A stretch of 64,000 nt of DNA from Astropecten irregularis (lineage: Eukaryota > Echinodermata > Asteroidea > Paxillosida > Astropectinidae). Location: contig OZ020251.1 in the NCBI GenBank assembly GCA_963971285.1, forward strand, positions 7,130,001 through 7,194,000, given 5' to 3'. Both the position numbers and the translations under genes were made by a program. The notes beneath the pieces are model-generated. The model was not told the DNA's origin, ran no database searches, and saw only the letters and a list, made by a program, of their open reading frames with translations. Of this stretch, positions 1 to 15,000 are shown piece by piece. Numbering within the stretch: position 1 is the first letter of the stretch; each line of letters starts with the position of its first letter.

Positions 1-3000
1 AAATTATACGTGTCTTTTTATTTTCAGTGTAGATCATATATCTGAATTTTTGAACCCGAAGTCGCCCTGCTTAGCGAAATCTGCCATGTTTTATGAATTA
101 CGTTATGACGTGCTACACTGTTTGTGTATTATAATATGCCAGCACGCAGTCTAATCCTATCTTTTGAACCCGATCTTTGAAAACTGCCTGCTCATTTCTG
201 GGGAAAATTCAGGAAAAACAAAATTATACGTGTCTTTTTATTTTCAGTGTAGATCATATATCTGAATTTTTGAACCTGAAGTCGCCCTGCTTAGCGAAAT
301 CTGCCATGTTTTATGAATTACGTTATGACGTGCTGCACTGTTTGTGTACTATCATATGCCAGCACGCAGTCTAATCCTATATTTTGAACCCGATCTTTGA
401 AAACTGCCTGCTCATTTCTGGGGAAAATTCAGGAAAAACTAAATTATACGTGTCTTTTTATTTTCAGTGTAGATCATATATCTGAATTTTTGAACCCGAA
501 GTCGCCCTGCTTAGCGAAATCTGCCATGTTTTATGAATTACGTTATGACGTGCTACACTGTTTGTGTATTATAATATGCCAGCACTCAGTCTAATCCTAT
601 ATTTTGAACCCGATCTTTGAAAACTGCCTGCTGATTTCTGAGAAAAATACAGGAAAAACAAAATTATACGTGTCTTTTTATTTTCAGTGTAGATCATATA
701 TCTGAATTTTTGAACCTGAAGTCGCCCTGCTTAGCGAAATCTGCCATGTTTTATGAATTACGTTATGACGTGCTACACTGTTTGTGTATTATAATATGCC
801 AGCACTCAGTCTAATCCTATATTTTGAACCCGATCTTTGAAAACTGCCTGCTGATTTCTGAGAAAAATACAGGAAAAACAAAATTATACGTGTCTTTTTA
901 TTTTCAGTGTAGATCATATATCTGAATTTTTGAACCTGAAGTCGCCCTGCTTAGCGAAATCTGCCATGTTTTATGAATTACGTTATGACGTGCTACACTG
1001 TTTGTGTATTATAATATGCCAGCACGCTGTCTAATCCGATATTTTGAACCCGATCTTTGAAAACTGCCTGCTCATTTCTGGGGAAAATTCAGGAAAAACA
1101 AAATTATACGTGTCTTTTTATTTTCAGTGTAGATCATATATCTGAATTTTTGAACCTGAAGTCGCCCTGCTTAGCGAAATCTGCCATGTTTTATGAATTA
1201 CGTTATGACGTGCTACACTGTTTGTGTATTATAATATGCCAGCACTCAGTCTAATCCTATATTTTGAACCCGATCTTTGAAAACTGCCTGCTGATTTCTG
1301 GGGAAAATTCAGGAAAAACAAAATTATACGTGTCTTTTTATTTTCAGTGTAGATCATATATCTGAATTTTTGAACCTGAAGTCGCCCTGCTTAGCGAAAT
1401 CTGCCATGTTTTATGAATTACGTTATGACGTGCTACACTGTTTGTGTATTATAATATGCCAGCACGCAGTCTAATCCTATCTTTTGAACCCGATCTTTGA
1501 AAACTGCCTGCTCATTTCTGGGGAAAATTCAGGAAAAACAAAATTATACGTGTCTTTTTATTTTCAGTGTAGATCATATATCTGAATTTTTGAACCTGAA
1601 GTCGCCCTGCTTAGCGAAATCTGCCATGTTTTATGAATTACGTTATGACGTGCTGCACTGTTTGTGTACTATCATATGCCAGCACGCAGTCTAATCCTAT
1701 ATTTTGAACCCGATCTTTGAAAACTGCCTGCTCATTTCTGGGGAAAATTCAGGAAAAACTAAATTATACGTGTCTTTTTATTTTCAGTGTAGATCATATA
1801 TCTGAATTTTTGAACCTGAAGTCGCCCTGCTTAGCGAAATCTGCCATGTTTTATGAATTACGTTATGACGTGCTACACTGTTTGTGTATTATAATATGCC
1901 AGCACTCAGTCTAATCCTATATTTTGAACCCGATCTTTGAAAACTGCCTGCTGATTTCTGAGAAAAATACAGGAAAAACAAAATTATACGTGTCTTTTTA
2001 TTTTCAGTGTAGATCATATATCTGAATTTTTGAACCTGAAGTCGCCCTGCTTAGCGAAATCTGCCATGTTTTATGAATTACGTTATGACGTGCTACACTG
2101 TTTGTGTATTATAATATGCCAGCACGCTGTCTAATCCTATATTTTGAACCCGATCTTTGAAAACTGCCTGCTCATTTCTTTGGAAAATTCAGGAAAAACA
2201 AAATTATACGTGTCTTTTTATTTTCAGTGTAGATCATATATCTGAATTTTTGAACCTGAAGTCGCCCTGCTTAGCGAAATCTGCCATGTTTTATGAATTA
2301 CGTTATGACGTGCTACACTGTTTGTGTATTATAATATGCCAGCACGCAGTCTAATCCTATATTTTGAACCCGATCTCTGAAAACTGCCTGCTCATTTCTG
2401 GGGAAAATTCAGGAAAAACAAAATTATACGTGTCTTTTTATTTTCAGTGTAGATCATATATCTGAATTTTTGAACCTGAAGTCGCCCTGCTTAGCGAAAT
2501 CTGCCATGTTTTATGAATTACGTTATGACGTGCTACACTGTTTGTGTATTATAATATGCCAGCACGCAGTCTAATCCTATATTTTGAACCCGATCTTTGA
2601 AAACTGCCTGCTGATTTTTGGGGAAAATTCAGGAAAAACAAAATTATACGTGTCTTTTTATTTTCAGTGTAGATCATATATCTGAATTTTTGAACCTGAA
2701 GTCGCCCTGCTTAGCGAAATCTGCCATGTTTTATGAATTACGTTATGACGTGCTACACTGTTTGTGTATTATAATATGCCAGCACGCAGTCTAATCCTAT
2801 ATTTTGAACCCGATCTTTGAAAACTGCCTGCTCATTTCTGGGGAAAATTCAGGAAAAACTAAATTATACGTGTCTTTTTATTTTCAGTGTAGATCATATA
2901 TCTGAATTTTTGAACCTGAAGTCGCCCTGCTTAGCGAAATCTGCCATGTTTTATGAATTACGTTATGACGTGCTGCACTGTTTGTGTACTATCATATGCC

Positions 3001-6000
3001 AGCACGCAGTCTAATCCTATATTTTGAACCCGATCTTTGAAAACTGCCTGCTCATTTCTGGGGAAAATTCAGGAAAAACTAAATTATACGTGTCTTTTTA
3101 TTTTCAGTGTAGATCATATATCTGAATTTTTGAACCTGAAGTCGCCCTGCTTAGCGAAATCTGCCATGTTTTATGAATTACGTTATGACGTGCTACACTG
3201 TTTGTGTATTATAATATGCCAGCACTCAGTCTAATCCTATATTTTGAACCCGATCTTTGAAAACTGCCTGCTGATTTCTGAGAAAAATACAGGAAAAACA
3301 AAATTATACGTGTCTTTTTATTTTCAGTGTAGATCATATATCTGAATTTTTGAACCTGAAGTCGCCCTGCTTAGCGAAATCTGCCATGTTTTATGAATTA
3401 CGTTATGACGTGCTACACTGTTTGTGTATTATAATATGCCAGCACGCTGTCTAATCCTATATTTTGAACCCGATCTTTGAAAACTGCCTGCTCATTTCTT
3501 TGGAAAATTCAGGAAAAACAAAATTATACGTGTCTTTTTATTTTCAGTGTAGATCATATATCTGAATTTTTGAACCTGAAGTCGCCCTGCTTAGCGAAAT
3601 CTGCCATGTTTTATGAATTACGTTATGACGTGCTACACTGTTTGTGTATTATAATATGCCAGCACGCAGTCTAATCCTATATTTTGAACCCGATCTCTGA
3701 AAACTGCCTGCTCATTTCTGGGGAAAATTCAGGAAAAACAAAATTATACGTGTCTTTTTATTTTCAGTGTAGATCATATATCTGAATTTTTGAACCTGAA
3801 GTCGCCCTGCTTAGCGAAATCTGCCATGTTTTATGAATTACGTTATGACGTGCTACACTGTTTGTGTATTATAATATGCCAGCACTCAGTCTAATCCTAT
3901 ATTTTGAACCCGATCTTTGAAAACTGCCTGCTGATTTCTGAGAAAAATACAGGAAAAACAAAATTATACGTGTCTTTTTATTTTCAGTGTAGATCATATA
4001 TCTGAATTTTTGAACCTGAAGTCGCCCTGCTTAGCGAAATCTGCCATGTTTTATGAATTACGTTATGACGTGCTACACTGTTTGTGTATTATAATATGCC
4101 AGCACGCTGTCTAATCCTATATTTTGAACCCGATCTTTGAAAACTGCCTGCTCATTTCTGGGGAAAATTCAGGAAAAACAAAATTATACGTGTCTTTTTA
4201 TTTTCAGTGTAGATCATATATCTGAATTTTTGAACCTGAAGTCGCCCTGCTTAGCGAAATCTGCCATGTTTTATGAATTACGTTATGACGTGCTACACTG
4301 TTTGTGTATTATAATATGCCAGCACGCAGTCTAATCCTATATTTTGAACCCGATCTCTGAAAACTGCCTGCTCATTTCTGGGGAAAATTCAGGAAAAACA
4401 AAATTATACGTGTCTTTTTATTTTCAGTGTAGATCATATATCTGAATTTTTGAACCTGAAGTCGCCCTGCTTAGCGAAATCTGCCATGTTTTATGAATTA
4501 CGTTATGACGTGCTACACTGTTTGTGTATTATAATATGCCAGCACGCAGTCTAATCCTATATTTTGAACCCGATCTTTGAAAACTGCCTGCTGATTTCTG
4601 AGGAAAATACAGGAAAAACAAAATTATACGTGTCTTTTTATTTTCAGTGTAGATCATATATCTGAATTTTTGAACCTGAAGTCGCCCTGCTTAGCGAAAT
4701 CTGCCATGTTTTATGAATTACGTTATGACGTGCTACACTGTTTGTGTATTATAATATGCCAGCACGCAGTCTAATCCTATATTTTGAACCCGATCTTTGA
4801 AAACTGCCTGCTCATTTCTGGGGAAAATTCAGGAAAAACAAAATTATACGTGTCTTTTTATTTTCAGTGTAGATCATATATCTGAATTTTTGAACCTGAA
4901 GTCGCCCTGCTTAGCGAAATCTGCCATGTTTTATGAATTACGTTATAACGTGCTACACTGTTTGTGTATTATAATATGCCAGCACGCAGTCTAATCCTAT
5001 ATTTTGAACCCGATCTTTGATAACTGCCTGCTGATTTCTGAGGAAAATACAGGAAAAACAAAATTATACGTGTCTTTTTATTTTCAGTGTAGATCATATA
5101 TCTGAATTTTTGAACCTGAAGTCGCCCTGCTTAGCGAAATCTGCCATGTTTTATGAATTACGTTATGACGTGCTACACTGTTTGTGTATTATAATATGCC
5201 AGCACGCAGTCTGATCCTATATTTTAAACCCGATCTTTGAAAACTGCCTGCTCATTTCTGGGGAAAATTCAGGAAAAACAAAATTATACGTGTCTTTTTA
5301 TTTTCAGTGTAGATCATATATCTGAATTTTTGAACCTGAAGTCGCCCTGCTTAGCGAAATCTGCCATGTTTTATGAATTACGTTATGACGTGCTGCACTG
5401 TTTGTGTACTATCATATGCCAGCACGCAGTCTAATCCTATATTTTGAACCCGATCTTTGAAAACTGCCTGCTCATTTCTGGGGAAAATTCAGGAAAAACT
5501 AAATTATACGTGTCTTTTTATTTTCAGTGTAGATCATATATCTGAATTTTTGAACCTGAAGTCGCCCTGCTTAGCGAAATCTGCCATGTTTTATGAATTA
5601 CGTTATGACGTGCTACACTGTTTGTGTATTATAATATGCCAGCACGCAGTCTAATCCTATCTTTTGAACCCGATCTTTGAAAACTGCCTGCTCATTTCTG
5701 GGGAAAATTCAGGAAAAACAAAATTATACGTGTCTTTTTATTTTCAGTGTAGATCATATATCTGAATTTTTGAACCTGAAGTCGCCCTGCTTAGCGAAAT
5801 CTGCCATGTTTTATGAATTACGTTATGACGTGCTGCACTGTTTGTGTACTATCATATGCCAGCACGCAGTCTAATCCTATATTTTGAACCCGATCTTTGA
5901 AAACTGCCTGCTCATTTCTGGGGAAAATTCAGGAAAAACTAAATTATACGTGTCTTTTTATTTTCAGTGTAGATCATATATCTGAATTTTTGAACCCGAA

Positions 6001-9000
6001 GTCGCCCTGCTTAGCGAAATCTGCCATGTTTTATGAATTACGTTATGACGTGCTACACTGTTTGTGTATTATAATATGCCAGCACTCAGTCTAATCCTAT
6101 ATTTTGAACCCGATCTTTGAAAACTGCCTGCTGATTTCTGAGAAAAATACAGGAAAAACAAAATTATACGTGTCTTTTTATTTTCAGTGTAGATCATATA
6201 TCTGAATTTTTGAACCTGAAGTCGCCCTGCTTAGCGAAATCTGCCATGTTTTATGAATTACGTTATGACGTGCTACACTGTTTGTGTATTATAATATGCC
6301 AGCACGCTGTCTAATCCTATATTTTGAACCCGATCTTTGAAAACTGCCTGCTCATTTCTGGGGAAAATTCAGGAAAAACAAAATTATACGTGTCTTTTTA
6401 TTTTCAGTGTAGATCATATATCTGAATTTTTGAACCTGAAGTCGCCCTGCTTAGCGAAATCTGCCATGTTTTATGAATTACGTTATGACGTGCTACACTG
6501 TTTGTGTATTATAATATGCCAGCACGCAGTCTAATCCTATATTTTGAACCCGATCTCTGAAAACTGCCTGCTCATTTCTGGGGAAAATTCAGGAAAAACA
6601 AAATTATACGTGTCTTTTTATTTTCAGTGTAGATCATATATCTGAATTTTTGAACCTGAAGTCGCCCTGCTTAGCGAAATCTGCCATGTTTTATGAATTA
6701 CGTTATGACGTGCTACACTGTTTGTGTATTATAATATGCCAGCACGCAGTCTAATCCTATATTTTGAACCCGATCTCTGAAAACTGCCTGCTCATTTCTG
6801 GGGAAAATTCAGGAAAAACAAAATTATACGTGTCTTTTTATTTTCAGTGTAGATCATATATCTGAATTTTTGAACCTGAAGTCGCCCTGCTTAGCGAAAT
6901 CTGCCATGTTTTATGAATTACGTTATGACGTGCTACACTGTTTGTGTATTATAATATGCCAGCACGCAGTCTAATCCTATATTTTGAACCCGATCTTTGA
7001 AAACTGCCTGCTGATTTCTGAGGAAAATACAGGAAAAACAAAATTATACGTGTCTTTTTATTTTCAGTGTAGATCATATATCTGAATTTTTGAACCTGAA
7101 GTCGCCCTGCTTAGCGAAATCTGCCATGTTTTATGAATTACGTTATGACGTGCTACACTGTTTGTGTATTATAATATGCCAACACGCAGTCTGATCCTAT
7201 ATTTTAAACCCGATCTTTGAAAACTGCCTGCTCTTTTCTGGGGAAAATTCAGGAAAAACAAAATTATACGTGTCTTTTTATTTTCAGTGTAGATCATATA
7301 TCTGAATTTTTGAACCTGAAGTCGCCCTGCTTAGCGAAATCTGCCATGTTTTATGAATTACGTTATGACGTGCTACACTGTTTGTGTATTATAATATGCC
7401 AGCACGCAGTCTAATCCTATATTTTGAACCCGATCTTTGAAAACTGCCTGCTCATTTCAGGGGAAAATTCAGGAAAAACAAAATTATACGTGTCTTTTTA
7501 TTTTCAGTGTAGATCATATATCTGAATTTTTGAACCTGAAGTCGCCCTGCTTAGCGAAATCTGCCATGTTTTATGAATTACGTTATAACGTGCTACACTG
7601 TTTGTGTATTATAATATGCCAGCACGCAGTCTAATCCTATATTTTGAACCCGATCTTTGATAACTGCCTGCTGATTTCTGAGGAAAATACTGGAAAAACA
7701 AAATTATACGTGTCTTTTTATTTTCAGTGTAGATCATATATCTGAATTTTTGAACCTGAAGTCGCCCTGCTTAGCGAAATCTGCCATGTTTTATGAATTA
7801 CGTTATGACGTGCTACACTGTTTGTGTATTATAATATGCCAGCACGCAGTCTGATCCTATATTTTAAACCCGATCTTTGAAAACTGCCTGCTCATTTCTG
7901 GGGAAAATTCAGGAAAAACAAAATTATACGTGTCTTTTTATTTTCAGTGTAGATCATATATCTGAATTTTTGAACCTGAAGTCGCCCTGCTTAGGGAAAT
8001 CTGCCATGTTTTATGAATTACGTTATGACGTGCTACACTGTTTGTGTATTATAATATGCCAGCACGCTGTCTAATCCTATATTTTGAACCCGATCTTTGA
8101 AAACTGCCTGCTCATTTCTGGGGAAAATTCAGGAAAAACAAAATTATACGTGTCTTTTTATTTTCAGTGTAGATCATATATCTGAATTTTTGAACCTGAA
8201 GTCGCCCTGCTTAGCGAAATCTGCCATGTTTTATGAATTACGTTATGACGTGCTACACTGTTTGTGTATTATAATATGCCAGCACTCAGTCTAATCCTAT
8301 ATTTTGAACCCGATCTTTGAAAACTGCCTGCTGATTTCTGGGGAAAATTCAGGAAAAACTAAATTATACGTGTCTTTTTATTTTCAGTGTAGATCATATA
8401 TCTGAATTTTTGAACCTGAAGTCGCCCTGCTTAGCGAAATCTGCCATGTTTTATGAATTACGTTATGACGTGCTACACTGTTTGTGTATTATAATATGCC
8501 AGCACGCAGTCTAATCCTATATTTTGAACCCGATCTTTGAAAACTGCCTGCTCATTTCTGGGGAAAATTCAGGAAAAACAAAATTATACGTGTCTTTTTA
8601 TTTTCAGTGTAGATCATATATCTGAATTTTTGAACCTGAAGTCGCCCTGCTTAGCGAAATCTGCCATGTTTTATGAATTACGTTATGACGTGCTGCACTG
8701 TTTGTGTACTATCATATGCCAGCACGCAGTCTAATCCTATATTTTGAACCCGATCTTTGAAAACTGCCTGCTCATTTCTGGGGAAAATTCAGGAAAAACT
8801 AAATTATACGTGTCTTTTTATTTTCAGTGTAGATCATATATCTGAATTTTTGAACCTGAAGTCGCCCTGCTTAGCGAAATCTGCCATGTTTTATGAATTA
8901 CGTTATGACGTGCTACACTGTTTGTGTATTATAATATGCCAGCACTCAGTCTAATCCTATATTTTGAACCCGATCTTTGAAAACTGCCTGCTGATTTCTG

Positions 9001-12000
9001 AGAAAAATACAGGAAAAACAAAATTATACGTGTCTTTTTATTTTCAGTGTAGATCATATATCTGAATTTTTGAACCTGAAGTCGCCCTGCTTAGCGAAAT
9101 CTGCCATGTTTTATGAATTACGTTATGACGTGCTACACTGTTTGTGTATTATAATATGCCAGCACGCTGTCTAATCCTATATTTTGAACCCGATCTTTGA
9201 AAACTGCCTGCTCATTTCTTTGGAAAATTCAGGAAAAACAAAATTATACGTGTCTTTTTATTTTCAGTGTAGATCATATATCTGAATTTTTGAACCTGAA
9301 GTCGCCCTGCTTAGCGAAATCTGCCATGTTTTATGAATTACGTTATGACGTGCTACACTGTTTGTGTATTATAATATGCCAGCACGCTGTCTAATCCTAT
9401 ATTTTGAACCCGATCTTTGAAAACTGCCTGCTCATTTCTGGGGAAAATTCAGGAAAAACTAAATTATACGTGTCTTTTTATTTTCAGTGTAGATCATATA
9501 TCTGAATTTTTGAACCTGAAGTCGCCCTGCTTAGCGAAATCTGCCATGTTTTATGAATTACGTTATGACGTGCTACACTGTTTGTGTATTATAATATGCC
9601 AGCACGCAGTCTAATCCTATATTTTGAACCCGATCTCTGAAAACTGCCTGCTCATTTCTGGGGAAAATTCAGGAAAAACAAAATTATACGTGTCTTTTTA
9701 TTTTCAGTGTAGATCATATATCTGAATTTTTGAACCTGAAGTCGCCCTGCTTAGCGAAATCTGCCATGTTTTATGAATTACGTTATGACGTGCTACACTG
9801 TTTGTGTATTATAATATGCCAGCACGCAGTCTAATCCTATATTTTGAACCCGATCTTTGAAAACTGCCTGCTGATTTCTGAGGAAAATACAGGAAAAACA
9901 AAATTATACGTGTCTTTTTATTTTCAGTGTAGATCATATATCTGAATTTTTGAACCTGAAGTCGCCCTGCTTAGCGAAATCTGCCATGTTTTATGAATTA
10001 CGTTATGACGTGCTACACTGTTTGTGTATTATAATATGCCAACACGCAGTCTGATCCTATATTTTAAACCCGATCTTTGAAAACTGCCTGCTCTTTTCTG
10101 GGGAAAATTCAGGAAAAACAAAATTATACGTGTCTTTTTATTTTCAGTGTAGATCATATATCTGAATTTTTGAACCTGAAGTCGCCCTGCTTAGCGAAAT
10201 CTGCCATGTTTTATGAATTACGTTATGACGTGCTACACTGTTTGTGTATTATAATATGCCAGCACGCAGTCTAATCCTATATTTTGAACCCGATCTTTGA
10301 AAACTGCCTGCTCATTTCTGGGGAAAATTCAGGAAAAACAAAATTATACGTGTCTTTTTATTTTCAGTGTAGATCATATATTTGAATTTTTGAACCTGAA
10401 GTCGCCCTGCTTAGCGAAATCTGCCATGTTTTATGAATTACGTTATGACGTGCTACACTGTTTGTGTATTATAATATACCAGCACGCAGTCTGATCCTAT
10501 ATTTTAAACCCGATCTTTGAAAACTGCCTGCTCATTTCTGGGGAAAATTCAGGAAAAACAAAATTATACGTGTCTTTTTATTTTCAGTGTAGATCATATA
10601 TCTGAATTTTTGAACCTGAAGTCGCCCTGCTTAGCGAAATCTGCCATGTTTTATGAATTACGTTATGACGTGCTACACTGTTTGTGTATTATAATATGCC
10701 AGCACTCAGTCTAATCCTATATTTTGAACCCGATCTTTGAAAACTGCCTGCTGATTTCTGGGGAAAATTCAGGAAAAACAAAATTATACGTGTCTTTTTA
10801 TTTTCAGTGTAGATCATATATCTGAATTTTTGAACCTGAAGTCGCCCTGCTTAGCGAAATCTGCCATGTTTTATGAATTACGTTATGACGTGCTACACTG
10901 TTTGTGTATTATAATATGCCAGCACGCAGTCTAATCCTATATTTTGAACCCGATCTTTGAAAACTGCCTGCTCATTTCTGGGGAAAATTCAGGAAAAACT
11001 AAATTATACGTGTCTTTTTATTTTCAGTGTAGATCATATATATGAATTTTTGAACCTGAAGTCGCCCTGCTTAGCGAAATCTGCCATGTTTTATGAATTA
11101 CGTTATGACGTGCTGCACTGTTTGTGTACTATCATATGCCAGCACGCAGTCTAATCCTATATTTTGAACCCGATCTTTGAAAACTGCCTGCTCATTTCTG
11201 GGGAAAATTCAGGAAAAACTAAATTATACGTGTCTTTTTATTTTCAGTGTAGATCATATATCTGAATTTTTGAACCTGAAGTCGCCCTGCTTAGCGAAAT
11301 CTGCCATGTTTTATGAATTACGTTATGACGTGCTACACTGTTTGTGTATTATAATATGCCAGCACTCAGTCTAATCCTATATTTTGAACCCGATCTTTGA
11401 AAACTGCCTGCTGATTTCTGAGAAAAATACAGGAAAAACAAAATTATACGTGTCTTTTTATTTTCAGTGTAGATCATATATCTGAATTTTTGAACCTGAA
11501 GTCGCCCTGCTTAGCGAAATCTGCCATGTTTTATGAATTACGTTATGACGTGCTACACTGTTTGTGTATTATAATATGCCAGCACGCTGTCTAATCCTAT
11601 ATTTTGAACCCGATCTTTGAAAACTGCCTGCTCATTTCTGGGGAAAATTCAGGAAAAACAAAATTATACGTGTCTTTTTATTTTCAGTGTAGATCATATA
11701 TCTGAATTTTTGAACCTGAAGTCGCCCTGCTTAGCGAAATCTGCCATGTTTTATGAATTACGTTATGACGTGCTACACTGTTTGTGTATTATAATATGCC
11801 AGCACTCAGTCTAATCCTATATTTTGAACCCGATCTTTGAAAACTGCCTGCTGATTTCTGGGGAAAATTCAGGAAAAACAAAATTATACGTGTCTTTTTA
11901 TTTTCAGTGTAGATCATATATCTGAATTTTTGAACCTGAAGTCGCCCTGCTTAGCGAAATCTGCCATGTTTTATGAATTACGTTATGACGTGCTACACTG

Positions 12001-15000
12001 TTTGTGTATTATAATATGCCAGCACGCAGTCTAATCCTATATTTTGAACCCGATCTTTGAAAACTGCCTGCTCATTTCTGGGGAAAATTCAGGAAAAACT
12101 AAATTATACGTGTCTTTTTATTTTCAGTGTAGATCATATATCTGAATTTTTGAACCTGAAGTCGCCCTGCTTAGCGAAATCTGCCATGTTTTATGAATTA
12201 CGTTATGACGTGCTGCACTGTTTGTGTACTATCATATGCCAGCACGCAGTCTAATCCTATATTTTGAACCCGATCTTTGAAAACTGCCTGCTCATTTCTG
12301 GGGAAAATTCAGGAAAAACTAAATTATACGTGTCTTTTTATTTTCAGTGTAGATCATATATCTGAATTTTTGAACCTGAAGTCGCCCTGCTTAGCGAAAT
12401 CTGCCATGTTTTATGAATTACGTTATGACGTGCTACACTGTTTGTGTATTATAATATGCCAGCACTCAGTCTAATCCTATATTTTGAACCCGATCTTTGA
12501 AAACTGCCTGCTGATTTCTGAGAAAAATACAGGAAAAACAAAATTATACGTGTCTTTTTATTTTCAGTGTAGATCATATATCTGAATTTTTGAACCTGAA
12601 GTCGCCCTGCTTAGCGAAATCTGCCATGTTTTATGAATTACGTTATGACGTGCTACACTGTTTGTGTATTATAATATGCCAGCACGCTGTCTAATCCTAT
12701 ATTTTGAACCCGATCTTTGAAAACTGCCTGCTCATTTCTTTGGAAAATTCAGGAAAAACAAAATTATACGTGTCTTTTTATTTTCAGTGTAGATCATATA
12801 TCTGAATTTTTGAACCTGAAGTCGCCCTGCTTAGCGAAATCTGCCATGTTTTATGAATTACGTTATGACGTGCTACACTGTTTGTGTATTATAATATGCC
12901 AGCACGCAGTCTAATCCTATATTTTGAACCCGATCTCTGAAAACTGCCTGCTCATTTCTGGGGAAAATTCAGGAAAAACAAAATTATACGTGTCTTTTTA
13001 TTTTCAGTGTAGATCATATATCTGAATTTTTGAACCTGAAGTCGCCCTGCTTAGCGAAATCTGCCATGTTTTATGAATTACGTTATGACGTGCTACACTG
13101 TTTGTGTATTATAATATGCCAGCACGCAGTCTAATCCTATATTTTGAACCCGATCTCTGAAAACTGCCTGCTCATTTCTGGGGAAAATTCAGGAAAAACA
13201 AAATTATACGTGTCTTTTTATTTTCAGTGTAGATCATATATCTGAATTTTTGAACCTGAAGTCGCCCTGCTTAGCGAAATCTGCCATGTTTTATGAATTA
13301 CGTTATGACGTGCTACACTGTTTGTGTATTATAATATGCCAGCACGCAGTCTAATCCTATATTTTGAACCCGATCTTTGAAAACTGCCTGCTGATTTCTG
13401 AGGAAAATACAGGAAAAACAAAATTATACGTGTCTTTTTATTTTCAGTGTAGATCATATATCTGAATTTTTGAACCTGAAGTCGCCCTGCTTAGCGAAAT
13501 CTGCCATGTTTTATGAATTACGTTATGACGTGCTACACTGTTTGTGTATTATAATATGCCAACACGCAGTCTGATCCTATATTTTAAACCCGATCTTTGA
13601 AAACTGCCTGCTCTTTTCTGGGGAAAATTCAGGAAAAACAAAATTATACGTGTCTTTTTATTTTCAGTGTAGATCATATATCTGAATTTTTGAACCTGAA
13701 GTCGCCCTGCTTAGCGAAATCTGCCATGTTTTATGAATTACGTTATGACGTGCTACACTGTTTGTGTATTATAATATGCCAGCACGCAGTCTAATCCTAT
13801 ATTTTGAACCCGATCTTTGAAAACTGCCTGCTCATTTCTGGGGAAAATTCAGGAAAAACAAAATTATACGTGTCTTTTTATTTTCAGTGTAGATCATATA
13901 TCTGAATTTTTGAACCTGAAGTCGCCCTGCTTAGCGAAATCTGCCATGTTTTATGAATTACGTTATGACGTGCTACACTGTTTGTGTATTATAATATGCC
14001 AGCACTCAGTCTAATCCTATATTTTGAACCCGATCTTTGAAAACTGCCTGCTGATTTCTGGGGAAAATTCAGGAAAAACAAAATTATACGTGTCTTTTTA
14101 TTTTCAGTGTAGATCATATATCTGAATTTTTGAACCTGAAGTCGCCCTGCTTAGCGAAATCTGCCATGTTTTATGAATTACGTTATGACGTGCTACACTG
14201 TTTGTGTATTATAATATGCCAGCACGCAGTCTAATCCTATATTTTGAACCCGATCTTTGAAAACTGCCTGCTCATTTCTGGGGAAAATTCAGGAAAAACT
14301 AAATTATACGTGTCTTTTTATTTTCAGTGTAGATCATATATCTGAATTTTTGAACCTGAAGTCGCCCTGCTTAGCGAAATCTGCCATGTTTTATGAATTA
14401 CGTTATGACGTGCTGCACTGTTTGTGTACTATCATATGCCAGCACGCAGTCTAATCCTATATTTTGAACCCGATCTTTGAAAACTGCCTGCTCATTTCTG
14501 GGGAAAATTCAGGAAAAACTAAATTATACGTGTCTTTTTATTTTCAGTGTAGATCATATATCTGAATTTTTGAACCTGAAGTCGCCCTGCTTAGCGAAAT
14601 CTGCCATGTTTTATGAATTACGTTATGACGTGCTACACTGTTTGTGTATTATAATATGCCAGCACTCAGTCTAATCCTATATTTTGAACCCGATCTTTGA
14701 AAACTGCCTGCTGATTTCTGAGAAAAATACAGGAAAAACAAAATTATACGTGTCTTTTTATTTTCAGTGTAGATCATATATCTGAATTTTTGAACCTGAA
14801 GTCGCCCTGCTTAGCGAAATCTGCCATGTTTTATGAATTACGTTATGACGTGCTACACTGTTTGTGTATTATAATATGCCAGCACGCTGTCTAATCCTAT
14901 ATTTTGAACCCGATATTTGAAAACTGCCTGCTCATTTCTTTGGAAAATTCAGGAAAAACAAAATTATACGTGTCTTTTTATTTTCAGTGTAGATCATATA